NCBI RefSeq assembly: GCF_000336915.1
Contig: NZ_AOMD01000034.1
Location: forward strand, 28,504 to 92,503
DNA from: Halococcus saccharolyticus DSM 5350
GTDB lineage: Archaea > Halobacteriota > Halobacteria > Halobacteriales > Halococcaceae
DNA length: 64,000 nucleotides
Direction: 5' to 3'
Shown in pieces: positions 17,885-27,028 of this stretch. A model generated the notes under the pieces. That model was given only the letters and a program-made list of their open reading frames with translations. It made no database searches and was not told the origin of the DNA. The first letter of the stretch is position 1, and each line of letters starts with the position of its first letter. Made by a program: the position numbers and the translations under genes.

Positions 17885-18970
17885 CTATGCTGGCTCGGGT
17901 ACGCTCGGCGAGCGCGACTCGGCGATAGCGAAGGCGAGCGTGCTCACGAGGCCGAGCAGCGTTCCGGCGGTGAGCGCGACCGCCATGTACGAGAGTCCGA
18001 CATCGCCGAGGAGGTACGCACCGACGCCGTGGAGGACGGCCGCGATCGCGAGCACGTAGAAGGGTGCGTTGAGGTAGCGCCACCGGAACCGCTCGGCGAG
18101 ATAGGTGTCGGTGATCCGGCCAACGCTGCTGGTGACTCCCGCCGCGGCGATCCACGGCACCGCACCGACGACGAACGCCGCGGCGGTGTCGACCGGCGTC
18201 AGCGCTCCCGCTCCCGCTTGGGCGGCGTCGAGCGTTCGGACACCGCTGACGCCGCCGATGACGAACAGCGCGAGCGCCACCACCGACGTGATGAGCATGA
18301 CCCGGCCAGCGTACAGCCCGCTTCGTGCGCGCGCGACCGACTCGTCGACCGCGCGTTCGAGTCCGAGACCGCGAAAGAGGACGTACAGTCCGAGCAGCGC
18401 CGAGATGACGCCGATCACCGCCGTCCCCGGCACCCCCAGCCGGCCGGCGAGTTCCACGAGCGGGTAGATCAACAGGAGAATACCGAGCGGCACGAGGATC
18501 GTTCCCCGCGTTTCGGGATCGTCGAGCACCTGCTTCATCGTGTAGTAGATCGACTCCAGGTTCTGGGCCTGGCGGACGACCACCCGGCGCACCCCGTCGA
18601 CCGGCAGCCGCGACCGGATCACTGGCAGCACCGACTCGTCCTGCGCGCCGTCGGTGACCACCAGCGCGCGGACGTCCTCGCCGGTGACGAGCCCCGCGAG
18701 GATCGTGTCGACCTCCTCGCCGACGCGCCGGTTGGCGGCGACGCCACCGCTCTCGACACCCGTGACCGCCGCGACCTCGATCCGCTCGTCGGTGATGTCG
18801 TCGTGGATGTGGAGGCCCTCGAACAACACATTGGAGTCCGAGTCCTCCGGGTCCGCGGTGGCGAGCGCGACCGCCGCCCGCTCGACCGCATCTCGCCCGA
18901 CAACGGGCGTCTCGACGCCGGCCTTCCGGCCGAGATCGTCGTCGAGGTCGACACACAGCACGAGCAGCAT
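17885..18970 (-). CDS. DUF373 family membrane protein
   Basis: 361 residues. The soluble N-terminal domain (1-150) starts MLLVLCVDLDDDLGRKAG and includes LVVTDGAQDESVLP, a conserved DUF373 pattern. The C-terminal half holds six to seven membrane helices (about 158-350). It is a euryarchaeal family of unknown function. It is divergent from the COG2108 radical SAM gene, with 133 bp between the starts. Confidence 0.88.
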   Translation of the reverse strand: MLLVLCVDLDDDLGRKAGVETPVVGRDAVERAAVALATADPEDSDSNVLFEGLHIHDDITDERIEVAAVTGVESGGVAANRRVGEEVDTILAGLVTGEDVRALVVTDGAQDESVLPVIRSRLPVDGVRRVVVRQAQNLESIYYTMKQVLDDPETRGTILVPLGILLLIYPLVELAGRLGVPGTAVIGVISALLGLYVLFRGLGLERAVDESVARARSGLYAGRVMLITSVVALALFVIGGVSGVRTLDAAQAGAGALTPVDTAAAFVVGAVPWIAAAGVTSSVGRITDTYLAERFRWRYLNAPFYVLAIAAVLHGVGAYLLGDVGLSYMAVALTAGTLLGLVSTLAFAIAESRSPSVPEPA

Positions 18971-19069
18971 CGCCTGGCCGTACGCGATCCGGGGTTAACT
19001 GCTTTCCGTGCGAACGGTTCGGATGGTGGAGAGTCAGTGATCGCCACTACGCCGAACGGAGTCGTGCGG

Positions 19070-19077
19070 CTTTTGAG
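19070..19077 (+). promoter_or_regulatory. Promoter of radical SAM gene
   Basis: CTTTTGAG centred about 30 bp before the ATG at 19104, the usual place for a TATA box of a leaderless or near-leaderless haloarchaeal transcript. Confidence 0.45.
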
Positions 19078-19103
19078 CGTCGGTCTCCGAGAACGCCCAA
19101 CGA

Positions 19104-20096
19104 ATGATCTCGAAGGGCTGTGAACAGTGCGCCAAAGGCGGGAAGATGGTGCTGTTCGTCTACGGCTACTGCGATCAGCGTGACTGCTTTTACTGTCCGC
19201 TCGGCGAGAACCGCAAGAACGTCACTGACGTCTACGCCAACGAGCGTCAGGTCGAGGACGACTCGGACGTGATCGAGGAGGCCCATCGGATGGACGCCCT
19301 CGGAACCTCGATCACCGGCGGCGAGCCTCAGGAAGCGCTCGATCGGACCTGTCGCTACCTCTCGCTGCTGAAGGACGAGTTCGGCGAGGACCACCACACC
19401 CACCTCTACACCGGAATCACGGGCGGGCGCGAGAACATGCGCCGGCTCTCGGAAGCGGGCCTCGACGAGATCCGCTTTCACCCACCCTACGAACTGTGGG
19501 GCGACATGCACGGCACGGAGTGGGAGGACATCCTCTACATCGCACGCGAGGAAGGGCTGACGCCGGCGTTCGAGATTCCCGGCATCCGAGCCGAAACCGA
19601 GTTCCTCGACTTTCTCGACGAGGGTGCGGCGGACTTTTGTAATATCAACGAGTTCGAGATGTCCGACGGCAACGCCGAGCGGATGCAGGAGGCGGGCTTC
19701 GAACTCCGAGAGGGCCACATGAGCGCGGTCGAGGGGAGCCACGACGTGCTCGACGCGATGGGCGACCACGAGAAGGTCTACTACTGCACCAGCGTGTTCA
19801 AGGACGCCGCCCAGCACCGCAATCGACTGAAGCGGATGGCGAGAATCGTCGGGCGAGAGTTCGACGACGTGACCGACGACGGTACCCTCGTCTACGGCAA
19901 GATCTGGGAGCCCGTTACGCGCCTCGCCGAACTCGGCGTTCCCGAGGAGTTCTACACCGAGAAGACCGACCACGTCGAGCTCGCGTGGTGGCTCGCCGAG
20001 GAGATGGTCGACGAGGGAGACATCGGGAAAGGCGAGATCGTCGAGCAGTACCCGACTGCCGACGGCACGGTAGTCGAACGGACGCCCTTAGCGTAG
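19104..20096 (+). CDS. COG2108-like radical SAM protein
   Basis: 330 residues. The predicted [4Fe-4S]/SAM site is GYCDQRDCFYC, with cysteines at 23, 28 and 31. The spacing is CX4CX2C, not the common CX3CX2C. A further CxxC pair (C6, C9) precedes it. ITGGEPQEAL (about 70-79) is the GGE motif that contacts the SAM amino group. The sequence fits an archaeal family (COG2108, uncharacterised Fe-S oxidoreductases related to pyruvate formate-lyase activase). Substrate is unknown and the neighbours give no clue. A repeat family A element follows the stop. Confidence 0.8.
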   Translation: MISKGCEQCAKGGKMVLFVYGYCDQRDCFYCPLGENRKNVTDVYANERQVEDDSDVIEEAHRMDALGTSITGGEPQEALDRTCRYLSLLKDEFGEDHHTHLYTGITGGRENMRRLSEAGLDEIRFHPPYELWGDMHGTEWEDILYIAREEGLTPAFEIPGIRAETEFLDFLDEGAADFCNINEFEMSDGNAERMQEAGFELREGHMSAVEGSHDVLDAMGDHEKVYYCTSVFKDAAQHRNRLKRMARIVGREFDDVTDDGTLVYGKIWEPVTRLAELGVPEEFYTEKTDHVELAWWLAEEMVDEGDIGKGEIVEQYPTADGTVVERTPLA

Positions 20097-20144
20097 AGCA
20101 GACGACGCGCGAAGCGCGGCGTTTCACCGCGAGTAACCACTGGG

Positions 20145-20227
20145 AACGAGCGGGTGTTTTCAATCCAGGTTTTTGCAAGGACTCTGAGCGAGCGCAGCGA
20201 GCGAACGGGGACGAAGTAAAATGGTGG
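20145..20227 (+). repeat. Intergenic repeat family A, copy 2
   Basis: GAACGAGCGGGTGTTTT, then a slightly diverged core ATCCAGGTTTTTGCAAGGA (20162-20180), then GAGCGCAGCGAGCGAACG and GACGAAGTAAAATGGTGG. It lies between the 3' ends of two convergent genes. The T runs could help end transcription of the radical SAM gene. Confidence 0.7.
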
Positions 20228-20236
20228 TGGTGCGGT

Positions 20237-22279
20237 TTACCGCCGTCTGACAGCGACGAGCGCGGCGGCCAGCAGCGCGATCACCGCAACGACGACCCCG
20301 AAGCCGGGGCCGGTCAGTCCGGAGGTCGCGCCCGTCAGCCCGAGATACTCGTTGGCCTGGCTGGTGTTCGCCGACGGCATCGTCCGGTTCCACGTGTTCG
20401 GCAGGTGGACCGACGTGTCCTCACCCACGTACCCGAGTTCGCGAACCTGTGACTCCGAGGCGTTCTCGGAGACAGCGCCCTCGACCCGGACGTAGGAGGT
20501 CGTCGTTCCGTTGTCGGTGCGGCCGACGACGCTCTGGACGTTCTGTCCGCCTTCCATGGTGACGAACGCGTCGCGAAGCGCCGTCATGTTCTCGAAGGCC
20601 GCACCGGTCTCCAGCTGCATCCGGCCATCCTCGACCGAGACATCCATCTGGGCCTTCCGGAAGCCCGCCTCGCGGAACGCCGTGACGTACTCACGAGTCT
20701 GGCCCGCCTGCGGGCCGGTGCTGCTGTTGAGCATCTGGTTCGTCGCCTGCTTGAGGAGGTTCTCGCCCGAGACCGAGACTGCGGCGGTCACGTTGACACG
20801 CTCGCCCTCGGTGGCGGCGTGGAGCTCGTATTCGAGATCACTGGTATCGATATCGCGGTCTTCCAGTTCGTCGACGTACGCTCCCCAGTTCTTGGTCCGG
20901 GACTGTGAGTCGAGGTCGACGCTGAGTGCCTGCGGGGAGTTCTTCGTGACGTTCGCGGTGAACGTGCTCGTCCGCGTGAGGTTCGCGGCCTGCTGGGCCT
21001 CGAACTGCTTGCGGAAGCGTTCGAGGCTCTGGTTGAACGACGCCGCGCTCGTGGCTGCGGCGTTCGTGGCTGCGGCGTTGGAGGGTGTCACATTCGACGT
21101 GGCTGCCGGCGTCGTTTCCGTGCTCGCGGGCATCGACCCGACGCCAGCCGTGTTCATCCCTGCCATGGTGCCCGCGTTGAGCGCTTGCATGTCGGTCGCT
21201 TCCGCGACATCGAGCGCCGCGAGCACGGCTCCGTCGTAGTTATCGAGGTCGGCGCTCATTCCGGCCTCGATCGACCCCTGCCGCTGGTCGTACCGGACCG
21301 AGAGCTCGTTCACCGTGAGATTTCGGAGGCGCTGGGAGACGTTGCGGGTCTCCGAGCGGTTGAGATCGACGTCTTCGGCCGACGTCAGCGACGACACCAG
21401 CTGGTCGGCGACGGCACGTTCGATCCCTTGGTAAGTGACCGAGTAATCGATGTCGAGCTGCGACCGGCCCGACTCACTCTGAGTAAACGAGTACGAGTCG
21501 ATCGTGAGATCGGCCGAACCGTTCATCGACTCGGCGAGCGCGACGTACTGCGACTCCAGCGTTCGCTTGGCCTGCTCGCGGGTTTCCCACTGTGACGCGG
21601 TGGCCCCGAGAACCGGCCGCTCCTGGGAAACGTTCAGCGTGTACGTGCCGTTGCCCTCGGTGATCTGGTAGGACTGGTGTTGGGGCTGCCCCAGCGGCTG
21701 GGTCAGCTGAGCGTTCGCCGAGAGATCGGCGTCGAACGTCGAGCCCGTGGTCGTGACGTCGCCGGTGATCCCCGCACGCTCGATGGGCACTGACCGGGCG
21801 ACGTTCTCACCGGTGACGGTCGCCGCGGCGGAGACGTCCGACCGCGCGTTCTCGTCGGTCCGCACGCCGGTGGCGTTCACCGAGAGGTTCGAGAGCGTCT
21901 CGGGCCGAGCCATTCCCAGCGTCCCGTTGCCGGTGACGTTCTCGCCGGTCATGACCGCCGTGACGTTGGCGGCGAGATCGTCCGAGCCCTCGATATCGCT
22001 CGCGACGAGCGCGTGGAACAGCTCCTCACTGACGTTCAGGCCGTAGTTCGCTTGCGTGCCGTTCGCCGCCTCCTCGTAGGCGAGGACGGCGTCACCGTTG
22101 TCCTCGACGTAGACGTCGTCGGCCGGTGGGAGATCGACACCCGTCTCGGCCGTGGCGTTCGTCCCGTTCGTGCCGCCTGCATCGCTCTGTGCGCCGACGA
22201 TTCCCCCACCGGCGACGACGGTGCTCAGCACGACCAGAACCGTGACGAGGACTGCCGCCGATCGGGAACGCGCTGTCAT
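20237..22279 (-). CDS. PGF-CTERM surface glycoprotein
   Basis: 680 residues. The signal peptide (about 1-31, ending in GIVGAQ) is followed by a long Asn/Thr/Ser-rich extracellular region with many N-glycosylation sites and two related halves, each with repeated Glu/Val/Ser beta segments. The C terminus is a Thr/Gly linker, then TGPGFGVVVAVIALL and a short Arg tail: the PGF-CTERM signal that archaeosortase A removes while attaching a lipid anchor. A Gly/Ala/Asn low-complexity stretch (about 370-405) divides the halves. It is likely an abundant cell-surface protein; its exact role is unknown. A possible leader ORF overlaps its start. Confidence 0.82.
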   Translation of the reverse strand: MTARSRSAAVLVTVLVVLSTVVAGGGIVGAQSDAGGTNGTNATAETGVDLPPADDVYVEDNGDAVLAYEEAANGTQANYGLNVSEELFHALVASDIEGSDDLAANVTAVMTGENVTGNGTLGMARPETLSNLSVNATGVRTDENARSDVSAAATVTGENVARSVPIERAGITGDVTTTGSTFDADLSANAQLTQPLGQPQHQSYQITEGNGTYTLNVSQERPVLGATASQWETREQAKRTLESQYVALAESMNGSADLTIDSYSFTQSESGRSQLDIDYSVTYQGIERAVADQLVSSLTSAEDVDLNRSETRNVSQRLRNLTVNELSVRYDQRQGSIEAGMSADLDNYDGAVLAALDVAEATDMQALNAGTMAGMNTAGVGSMPASTETTPAATSNVTPSNAAATNAAATSAASFNQSLERFRKQFEAQQAANLTRTSTFTANVTKNSPQALSVDLDSQSRTKNWGAYVDELEDRDIDTSDLEYELHAATEGERVNVTAAVSVSGENLLKQATNQMLNSSTGPQAGQTREYVTAFREAGFRKAQMDVSVEDGRMQLETGAAFENMTALRDAFVTMEGGQNVQSVVGRTDNGTTTSYVRVEGAVSENASESQVRELGYVGEDTSVHLPNTWNRTMPSANTSQANEYLGLTGATSGLTGPGFGVVVAVIALLAAALVAVRRR

Positions 22280-22365
22280 CGCCCGCTCCCACGGGCGAGC
22301 GCAGCCGTATCCGATCGGGCGCTGTCCGTCGAAATCGACACCGTATCACTCGCAGTTCGGTTCAT
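22276..22365 (-). CDS. Candidate 29-residue leader ORF
   Basis: An ATG at 22365 opens a frame of 29 codons (MNRTASDTVSISTDSARS and onward). Its TGA overlaps the ATG of the surface protein (ATGA). A TATA box centred near 22393 places the predicted transcript start almost exactly at this ATG, so it would be the first translated codon of a leaderless mRNA, with the surface protein translated by coupling. Third-position GC is only moderate, so it may be a non-coding leader. Confidence 0.35.
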   Translation of the reverse strand: MNRTASDTVSISTDSARSDTAALARGSGR

Positions 22366-22665
22366 GCAATGAATCTCATACTAGTTCCCAATAAACATTT
22401 CCATGCGCCCCGTTTCTTCGGACTCGGATCACGGCTAATCGAAGCACCGACACGGCCGGTCCGAAGATCGATCGTATCGACAACCGTCTGTGCGTCGTGC
22501 TGCCGGCGGGCGATAACGGGCAACGAATCGGGGTCTGGGTTGTCCATCACTTCGACTGTGCCACGGAAACAGTCCACTAGGAGAAGGGTGGCTGTACCAC
22601 GAGTGTCCACCACGTGAGTGGGGTGTGGTGGCCTACCGGCTGGAAGGGAGATAAAAACGGTGGAG
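22366..22665. other. Intergenic region between surface protein and tRNA-Pro
   Basis: 300 bp. It holds the surface-protein promoter near 22393 and a T5 run on the minus strand (22652-22656) that should end the tRNA transcript. The frames open here on either strand lack consistent coding bias. I see no other feature. Confidence 0.5.
22389..22400 (-). promoter_or_regulatory. Promoter of surface protein gene
   Basis: On the minus strand, AAATGTTTATTGG contains a good TATA box (TTTAT, 22391-22395). The distance to the ATG of the leader ORF is 28 bp, and to the surface protein start 114 bp. Confidence 0.5.
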
Positions 22666-22738
22666 TGGGACCGTCGTGATTCGAACACGAGTCCGACGCA
22701 CCCCATGCGCCGAGGATACCAAGCTACCCCACGGTCCC
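22666..22738 (-). tRNA. tRNA-Pro (anticodon GGG)
   Basis: 73 nt cloverleaf on the minus strand. The acceptor GGGACCG pairs with CGGTCCC and the discriminator is A. The anticodon stem GGCGC/GCGTC encloses the loop ATGGGGT, giving anticodon GGG (reads CCC and CCU). The T arm is TCGTG-TTCGAAT-CACGA. CCA is not encoded. No intron. Confidence 0.95.
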
Positions 22739-22763
22739 GCGTCCCGAACCACGCCACCTCCGG

Positions 22764-22782
22764 GATTAAGCCCTTCGTTTCG
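22764..22782 (-). promoter_or_regulatory. Promoter of tRNA-Pro
   Basis: On the minus strand, CGAAACGAAGGGCTTAATC combines a purine-rich BRE with a TATA-like CTTAAT, about 28 bp upstream of the mature 5' end. Confidence 0.55.
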
Positions 22783-22857
22783 CCCACGCGGAACACCGAC
22801 GGCCGGCGACTGGGCGGTAAAGGGCGTCGAACCGAACGAACAGGCGATGCATTCATG

Positions 22858-22869
22858 ACGCGTACGCGT
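22858..22869. promoter_or_regulatory. 12-bp palindrome upstream of mscS
   Basis: ACGCGTACGCGT is perfectly self-complementary and sits 13 bp before the mscS ATG. It could be an operator. With such simple CG-rich content it could also be chance. Confidence 0.3.
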
Positions 22870-22882
22870 ATCACGTCATTCG

Positions 22883-23806
22883 ATGCGTTCGCTACTGCTC
22901 CAGCAAGGACAGGGAATTCCGACAAGTCCAGAGGGGATCATCGACCAGTACGGAACGGCGTTGATCGACGTCGCCGCGACGGTCGTGCTGTTCGTCGTCG
23001 CGTTCGTCGCCATCTACGTCATCGGGCGATTCGTGCTCGTCCGCCTCGTGAAGGGTGCTCTCAGCGCCCGAGGATTCGACCCGAAGGTAGTGGGACTTGG
23101 CGGCACCATCGCCCGTGCGCTCGCGCTGTTCGCCGCGCTCTCGCTCGCCGCGACGATGGCTGGCTTCGGGACCGTGCTCGCGGCGTTTGCGACCCTGCTC
23201 GGCGCGCTCTCGCTCGCGCTCGGATTCGCCGCCCAGGACCTGCTCGCGAACTTCGCCGCCGGAATCTTCATTCTGAAGGACGATCCGTTCGGCATCGGCG
23301 ACTGGATCGAGTGGCCCTCCGGCGACGGAACCAAATCCGGCGTCGTGCAGGAGATCGGCCTCCGGGTGACGAAGCTCAAGACGTTCGACAACGAGCTCAT
23401 CACGGTTCCCAATTCGGAACTCGCGGACAACGCCGTCACCAACCCCGTCGCCGACGATCAGCTCCGGGTCCCGTTCACGTTCGGAATCGGCTACGAGGAC
23501 GACATCGAGCAGGCCAAAGAGATCATCGTCGAGGAGGCGGCGACCGTCGACCGGCTCAAAGGCGAGCCTGAGCCCGACGTGATCCTGACCGAACTCGCCG
23601 ACTCGTACGTCGGTCTCACCGCCCGCGCACACATCGCCGACCCATCACGGGGGAAGTACGTCAAAGCGCTCTCTGCGTGGGTCCAGTCGGTCAAGGAACG
23701 TTTCGACGCCGAAGGGATCGACATGCCGTACCCCTACACCGAACTCACGGGCGGAATCGACGTCGAGAACCTCAGTGAAGCCGACCTCGCACCTGCGGAC
23801 GATTAA
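22883..23806 (+). CDS. MscS-family mechanosensitive channel
   Basis: 307 residues. Small-conductance mechanosensitive channel that releases solutes on osmotic downshock. Three membrane helices lie at about 25-50, 68-92 and 95-122. The third carries the Gly/Ala-packed pore pattern GALSLALGFAAQDLLANFAAG. The beta domain follows (DPFGIGDWIEW, then VPNSELADNAVTN) with the mixed C-terminal domain. The gene ends 4 bp inside the convergent cbf5 gene. A 12-bp palindrome (22858-22869) lies 13 bp upstream of the start. Confidence 0.92.
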   Translation: MRSLLLQQGQGIPTSPEGIIDQYGTALIDVAATVVLFVVAFVAIYVIGRFVLVRLVKGALSARGFDPKVVGLGGTIARALALFAALSLAATMAGFGTVLAAFATLLGALSLALGFAAQDLLANFAAGIFILKDDPFGIGDWIEWPSGDGTKSGVVQEIGLRVTKLKTFDNELITVPNSELADNAVTNPVADDQLRVPFTFGIGYEDDIEQAKEIIVEEAATVDRLKGEPEPDVILTELADSYVGLTARAHIADPSRGKYVKALSAWVQSVKERFDAEGIDMPYPYTELTGGIDVENLSEADLAPADD

Positions 23807-24681
23807 ACCAGGACGCGTTCGAGGTCGACGACCGTCCCGCTCTCCGCATCGGCCGTTCCCACGAGCCGCCCGAGACAGACCGCAGCCCCATTCGGGGTGT
23901 AACACGCCACTAGCGGCGATTCGTCGGCGTTCGTCCCCGACGCGCCATCGATTGAGAGCACGCCGGGCGCGTACACCGGCGCACCCTCGGCGACCTCGCG
24001 GGCGGCGCTCGGTGCGACCGTCACCCGTGGGAGGTGGGCGAGCGCGCGCTCGGCTGGCTGGACGGCAGCCGCGAGCAGTTCGGTATCATCGTCCTCGGCG
24101 AACGCGAGCGCGTCCGTGAGGTCGTGGAGGCTCACGAGATCCGTGTCGTCGAACGGTGTCGTTCCCACTCGCCGAAGGTCGCCCATATGCGCACCGGTAC
24201 CGAGCGCGAGCCCGAGATCGTGACACAGCTTCCTGACGTAGGTTCCGCTCTCACACCGGATCCGGAGCAGGACGCGACGTTCCTCGACATCGAGCGGGTC
24301 GAGTGCGTGGATCGTTCGGACGCGTAGTCGGCGGGTGACCGCACTCTTCTTCGGTGGTTTCTGCTGGATCGGTCCCTCGAACGCTGCGAGCACGGCATCG
24401 AGATCGTCGGGGGTCGGTCCGTGGAGTTCGAGGACCGCCACGTACTCCTTCGCCCCTTCGAGGAAGACCTGGGCGAGTCGGGTAGCGTCGCCGAGCAGGA
24501 TCGGGAGACAGCCCGTGACTTTCGGGTCGAGCGTCCCGGCGTGGGCCGCGCGGTCGACCCCGACGAGATCGCGGACCCAGCCCGTGACCTGATGGGCGGA
24601 GGGGCCGGGCGGTTTGTCGAGGTTCACGACGCCGAAGTCGAGGCGATCGGTCGGCGGACGCTCGCCTGGCGGGCCGCGCAT
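23803..24681 (-). CDS. truB: tRNA/rRNA pseudouridine synthase Cbf5 (H/ACA RNP)
   Basis: 292 residues. Catalytic subunit of archaeal H/ACA guide RNPs, also able to make pseudouridine 55 in tRNA. GVVNLDKPPGPSAHQV is the family start. HAGTLDPKVTG holds the catalytic Asp52. RCESGTYVRKLCHDLG lies near 155. A PUA domain occupies about 215-290. Its ATG overlaps the cmk stop by one base (TGATG), so the two are coupled. The 3' end overlaps mscS by 4 bp. Confidence 0.93.
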   Translation of the reverse strand: MRGPPGERPPTDRLDFGVVNLDKPPGPSAHQVTGWVRDLVGVDRAAHAGTLDPKVTGCLPILLGDATRLAQVFLEGAKEYVAVLELHGPTPDDLDAVLAAFEGPIQQKPPKKSAVTRRLRVRTIHALDPLDVEERRVLLRIRCESGTYVRKLCHDLGLALGTGAHMGDLRRVGTTPFDDTDLVSLHDLTDALAFAEDDDTELLAAAVQPAERALAHLPRVTVAPSAAREVAEGAPVYAPGVLSIDGASGTNADESPLVACYTPNGAAVCLGRLVGTADAESGTVVDLERVLV

Positions 24682-25256
24682 CAGCGATCGTAGTCGGCGT
24701 CGACGACGACTCCACCCTCGTCGGTCGCGGGGTCGTAGCGCTCACACGCCTCGCGAGCGAGGTCGACGACGGTCTCGGGGTCCCATCGTGCGGTGTTCAC
24801 CGCGAGATCGTAGATCGATCGGTCCTCGATGTCGATGGCGTAGTACTCGCGGTACCGCCGCGCCTCGCTCTGTGCGCGGGCCTCGGTCTCCTCGCGCGCG
24901 AGATCGACGGGTTTGTCCTCGCGATCGGCGATCCGCTCGGCTCGGACCGCCAGGGGTGCGTCGAGCCAGAGCCGGAGGTCGGCGTGCTCGCCCGCCATCC
25001 ACCCCGCGAGCCGGGATTCGAGCACTACGTCGTCGCGCTCTGTGGCGATCTCGCGCTGGCGGCGGTCGAGCGCGCGGTCGATCTCGTCGTCGTCCTCGGC
25101 GAGCCGGTTGAGTTCTAGCGGCGTGAGCCCACGCTCGTCGGCCACGGACCGAAAGATGTCGCCGCCGCTGATGTGTTCGTAGCCGAGTGCCTCGGCGAGG
25201 TCAGCGGCGGTCGTCGACGTGCCGCCGCCAGCCGGCCCCGACAGGGTGACAAACAT
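24681..25256 (-). CDS. cmk: Cytidylate kinase
   Basis: 191 residues from the ATG at 25256 ([20 protein letters not shown]). The frame extends upstream, but that part is basic and not conserved in character. Converts CMP or dCMP to the diphosphate with ATP. The P-loop is GPAGGGTST (7-15), with Thr in place of the usual Lys, as in archaeal cytidylate kinases (GxxGxGxTT type). It includes [11 protein letters not shown] and [15 protein letters not shown]. It is coupled to cbf5. Confidence 0.92.
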   Translation of the reverse strand: MFVTLSGPAGGGTSTTAADLAEALGYEHISGGDIFRSVADERGLTPLELNRLAEDDDEIDRALDRRQREIATERDDVVLESRLAGWMAGEHADLRLWLDAPLAVRAERIADREDKPVDLAREETEARAQSEARRYREYYAIDIEDRSIYDLAVNTARWDPETVVDLAREACERYDPATDEGGVVVDADYDR

Positions 25257-25321
25257 GTCTCTTCTGGGTCCGGCGCGGTACAAATCGGTTGTGTCTCTCG
25301 CTCGCCGTCCTTGCGAAACGT

Positions 25322-26272
25322 CTACGAGCCGGGCGTGGTCCGGATGTTGAGCGACTTCTGGATGATCATCCGGAACGCCGTTGAGCAGAGGAAGTACCAG
25401 ACCAGCCAGACCGGCGCGATACCGGCGATCTTCCCCGCCGATCCTGCCCACTCCAGCTCGCCGAAGATCGGGAGGATGAGCGACGACTCGGCGGGTGCGA
25501 TGTGTCCCGCACCGCCCCGGAAGCCGATCATCCAGTACATCCAGACGAACGCCGGGATGGTGAGCAGCATGATCCACACCATCGGGCGGAACTGCTCTTT
25601 GAACATCCCGAGCTGATCGCTCATCGCGTCCATCTGCTCCTCCTGGATGCGTTCGAGGGCGGCGTCGTCGCCCCGTTCTTTCGCTTCCTTTCGACGCTCC
25701 TGAATGTTGCTCATCTTCTCCTGGACGGCGCTCATCTTCTCGGTGTTCATCAGGTTTGCCTGCAACAGCGTCGAGTAGAGTCCCGTGAGCACCGAGAGTA
25801 CGATCACGACGGCGTAGAACGGGAGAATGGCGTCGAGCGGTCCGAGGAAGAGGTCGACCGCGCCGCCGACCGCGTTCCGGATCGGGGCGAACCAGTAGGC
25901 GGGAAAGAGTGCGAGCGCGCCCAGACCCGCGAGCTTGTCGTAGGTGGTCCAGCTCGACTCCTCGTCGTCGTCATCGCTCGCTTCGACCGCGTCGTCGCTG
26001 AGTGCCTCGCGCACTCCGTCGGGGTCGTTCACTGCGAACCCGCTGCCGTCGGCGTCGGTCAGGATGCCGACTTCGATGAGTCGGCCCCACTGGCCGCTCG
26101 TGAGTTCGTCGCTGACGTCGCCCCACGTCACGGTGTGTGGTTGGGTACCGCCGTCGGGAGTGGCCTCGTCGGGGGATGCGTGGCCGGCCCGCGAGAGCAC
26201 GACCGAGAGCGCGTCCTCGAACGCGCTGTCCTCGGCGATCAGCGAACGCACTTTGTCGGCTGTCCGCGCCAT
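25322..26272 (-). CDS. DUF106 (EMC3/TMCO1/YidC-superfamily) membrane protein
   Basis: 316 residues. The N-terminal soluble helical domain (1-105) is followed by membrane helices at about 113-133, 150-170, 233-253 and 282-300. Between the first pair and the last pair lies a charged coiled coil ([20 protein letters not shown]). This is the archaeal Oxa1-superfamily layout: membrane protein insertase, related to YidC and to eukaryotic EMC3. It lies between adk and cmk, the position it has near the archaeal ribosomal superoperon. Confidence 0.88.
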   Translation of the reverse strand: MARTADKVRSLIAEDSAFEDALSVVLSRAGHASPDEATPDGGTQPHTVTWGDVSDELTSGQWGRLIEVGILTDADGSGFAVNDPDGVREALSDDAVEASDDDDEESSWTTYDKLAGLGALALFPAYWFAPIRNAVGGAVDLFLGPLDAILPFYAVVIVLSVLTGLYSTLLQANLMNTEKMSAVQEKMSNIQERRKEAKERGDDAALERIQEEQMDAMSDQLGMFKEQFRPMVWIMLLTIPAFVWMYWMIGFRGGAGHIAPAESSLILPIFGELEWAGSAGKIAGIAPVWLVWYFLCSTAFRMIIQKSLNIRTTPGS

Positions 26273-26392
26273 TGCAAGCCCTTTCGGCGTGGACGCTAAT
26301 CAACCTTTTAGTTCGTCCGCCCCAGCGACCCGTCTCGAAGCAGCGCACGTGCTGCCCCGCAGGACGGTCGGCGACGGCGATGCGTCGGGGCG

Positions 26393-27028
26393 TCAGATCG
26401 CCTCGTCGATCGTCGTTCGGAGGTCGTCCCACACCGCGTCGGGTGACTGCTCGCCGTCGATCTCTTTGAGCGCGCCCGCCTCACGGTAGTGCTCGATCAC
26501 CGGCTCGGTGGTCTCGTGATAGACCCGGAGGCGCTCGCGCACAGTGTCCTCGGTGTCGTCGTCGCGCTGGATCAGCTCGCCGCCGCATTCGTCACAGACG
26601 CCCTCCTCCTCGGGTTGGTCGAACTCGACGTGGTAGTTCGCGCCGCACTCGTCACACACCCGTCGGCCGGTCAGCCGATCGACCAGCTCGGACTCGCTCA
26701 CCGAGAGCAGACAGACGGCGTCGAGAGTCGTGATATCCGCGAGATACTCGACCTGGTCTTCGTTCCGGGGGTAGCCGTCGAGCACGTAGCCCTCAGCGTT
26801 ACCAAGTGCCTCGGCGACGATCTCGTTCACCACGGGGTCGGGGACGAGTTCGCCCGCCTCCATGAACGATCGGGGGGTGCCGTGTTCGGTCTCCATGTCC
26901 TTGTTCGCCCGGAGCGCGTCGCCGGTCGTGACGTGAGGGATGTCGTACTCCTCTGCGACGTTCGCGCTCTGGGTGCCCTTCCCTGCACCGGGTGGTCCGA
27001 GCAGCAGGACGTTCGGTTGCTGGCTCAT
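26393..27028 (-). CDS. adk: Adenylate kinase
   Basis: 211 residues. Interconverts ATP+AMP and 2 ADP. Walker A is GPPGAGKG (11-18). The bacterial-type long lid has two CDECG pairs (about 128-153), giving a zinc-binding LID. The [12 protein letters not shown] and GRRVCDECG segments are intact. This is the long Zn-lid form, not the trimeric archaeal form. It leads the adk-DUF106-cmk-cbf5 group. Confidence 0.95.
   Translation of the reverse strand: MSQQPNVLLLGPPGAGKGTQSANVAEEYDIPHVTTGDALRANKDMETEHGTPRSFMEAGELVPDPVVNEIVAEALGNAEGYVLDGYPRNEDQVEYLADITTLDAVCLLSVSESELVDRLTGRRVCDECGANYHVEFDQPEEEGVCDECGGELIQRDDDTEDTVRERLRVYHETTEPVIEHYREAGALKEIDGEQSPDAVWDDLRTTIDEAI

Noticed and set aside
22362-22925. 187-codon minus-strand frame across tRNA-Pro
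   Set aside because: It contains the whole tRNA and the mscS start region; only chance openness. A short stretch starting MDNPDPDSLP has mixed coding bias and no support.
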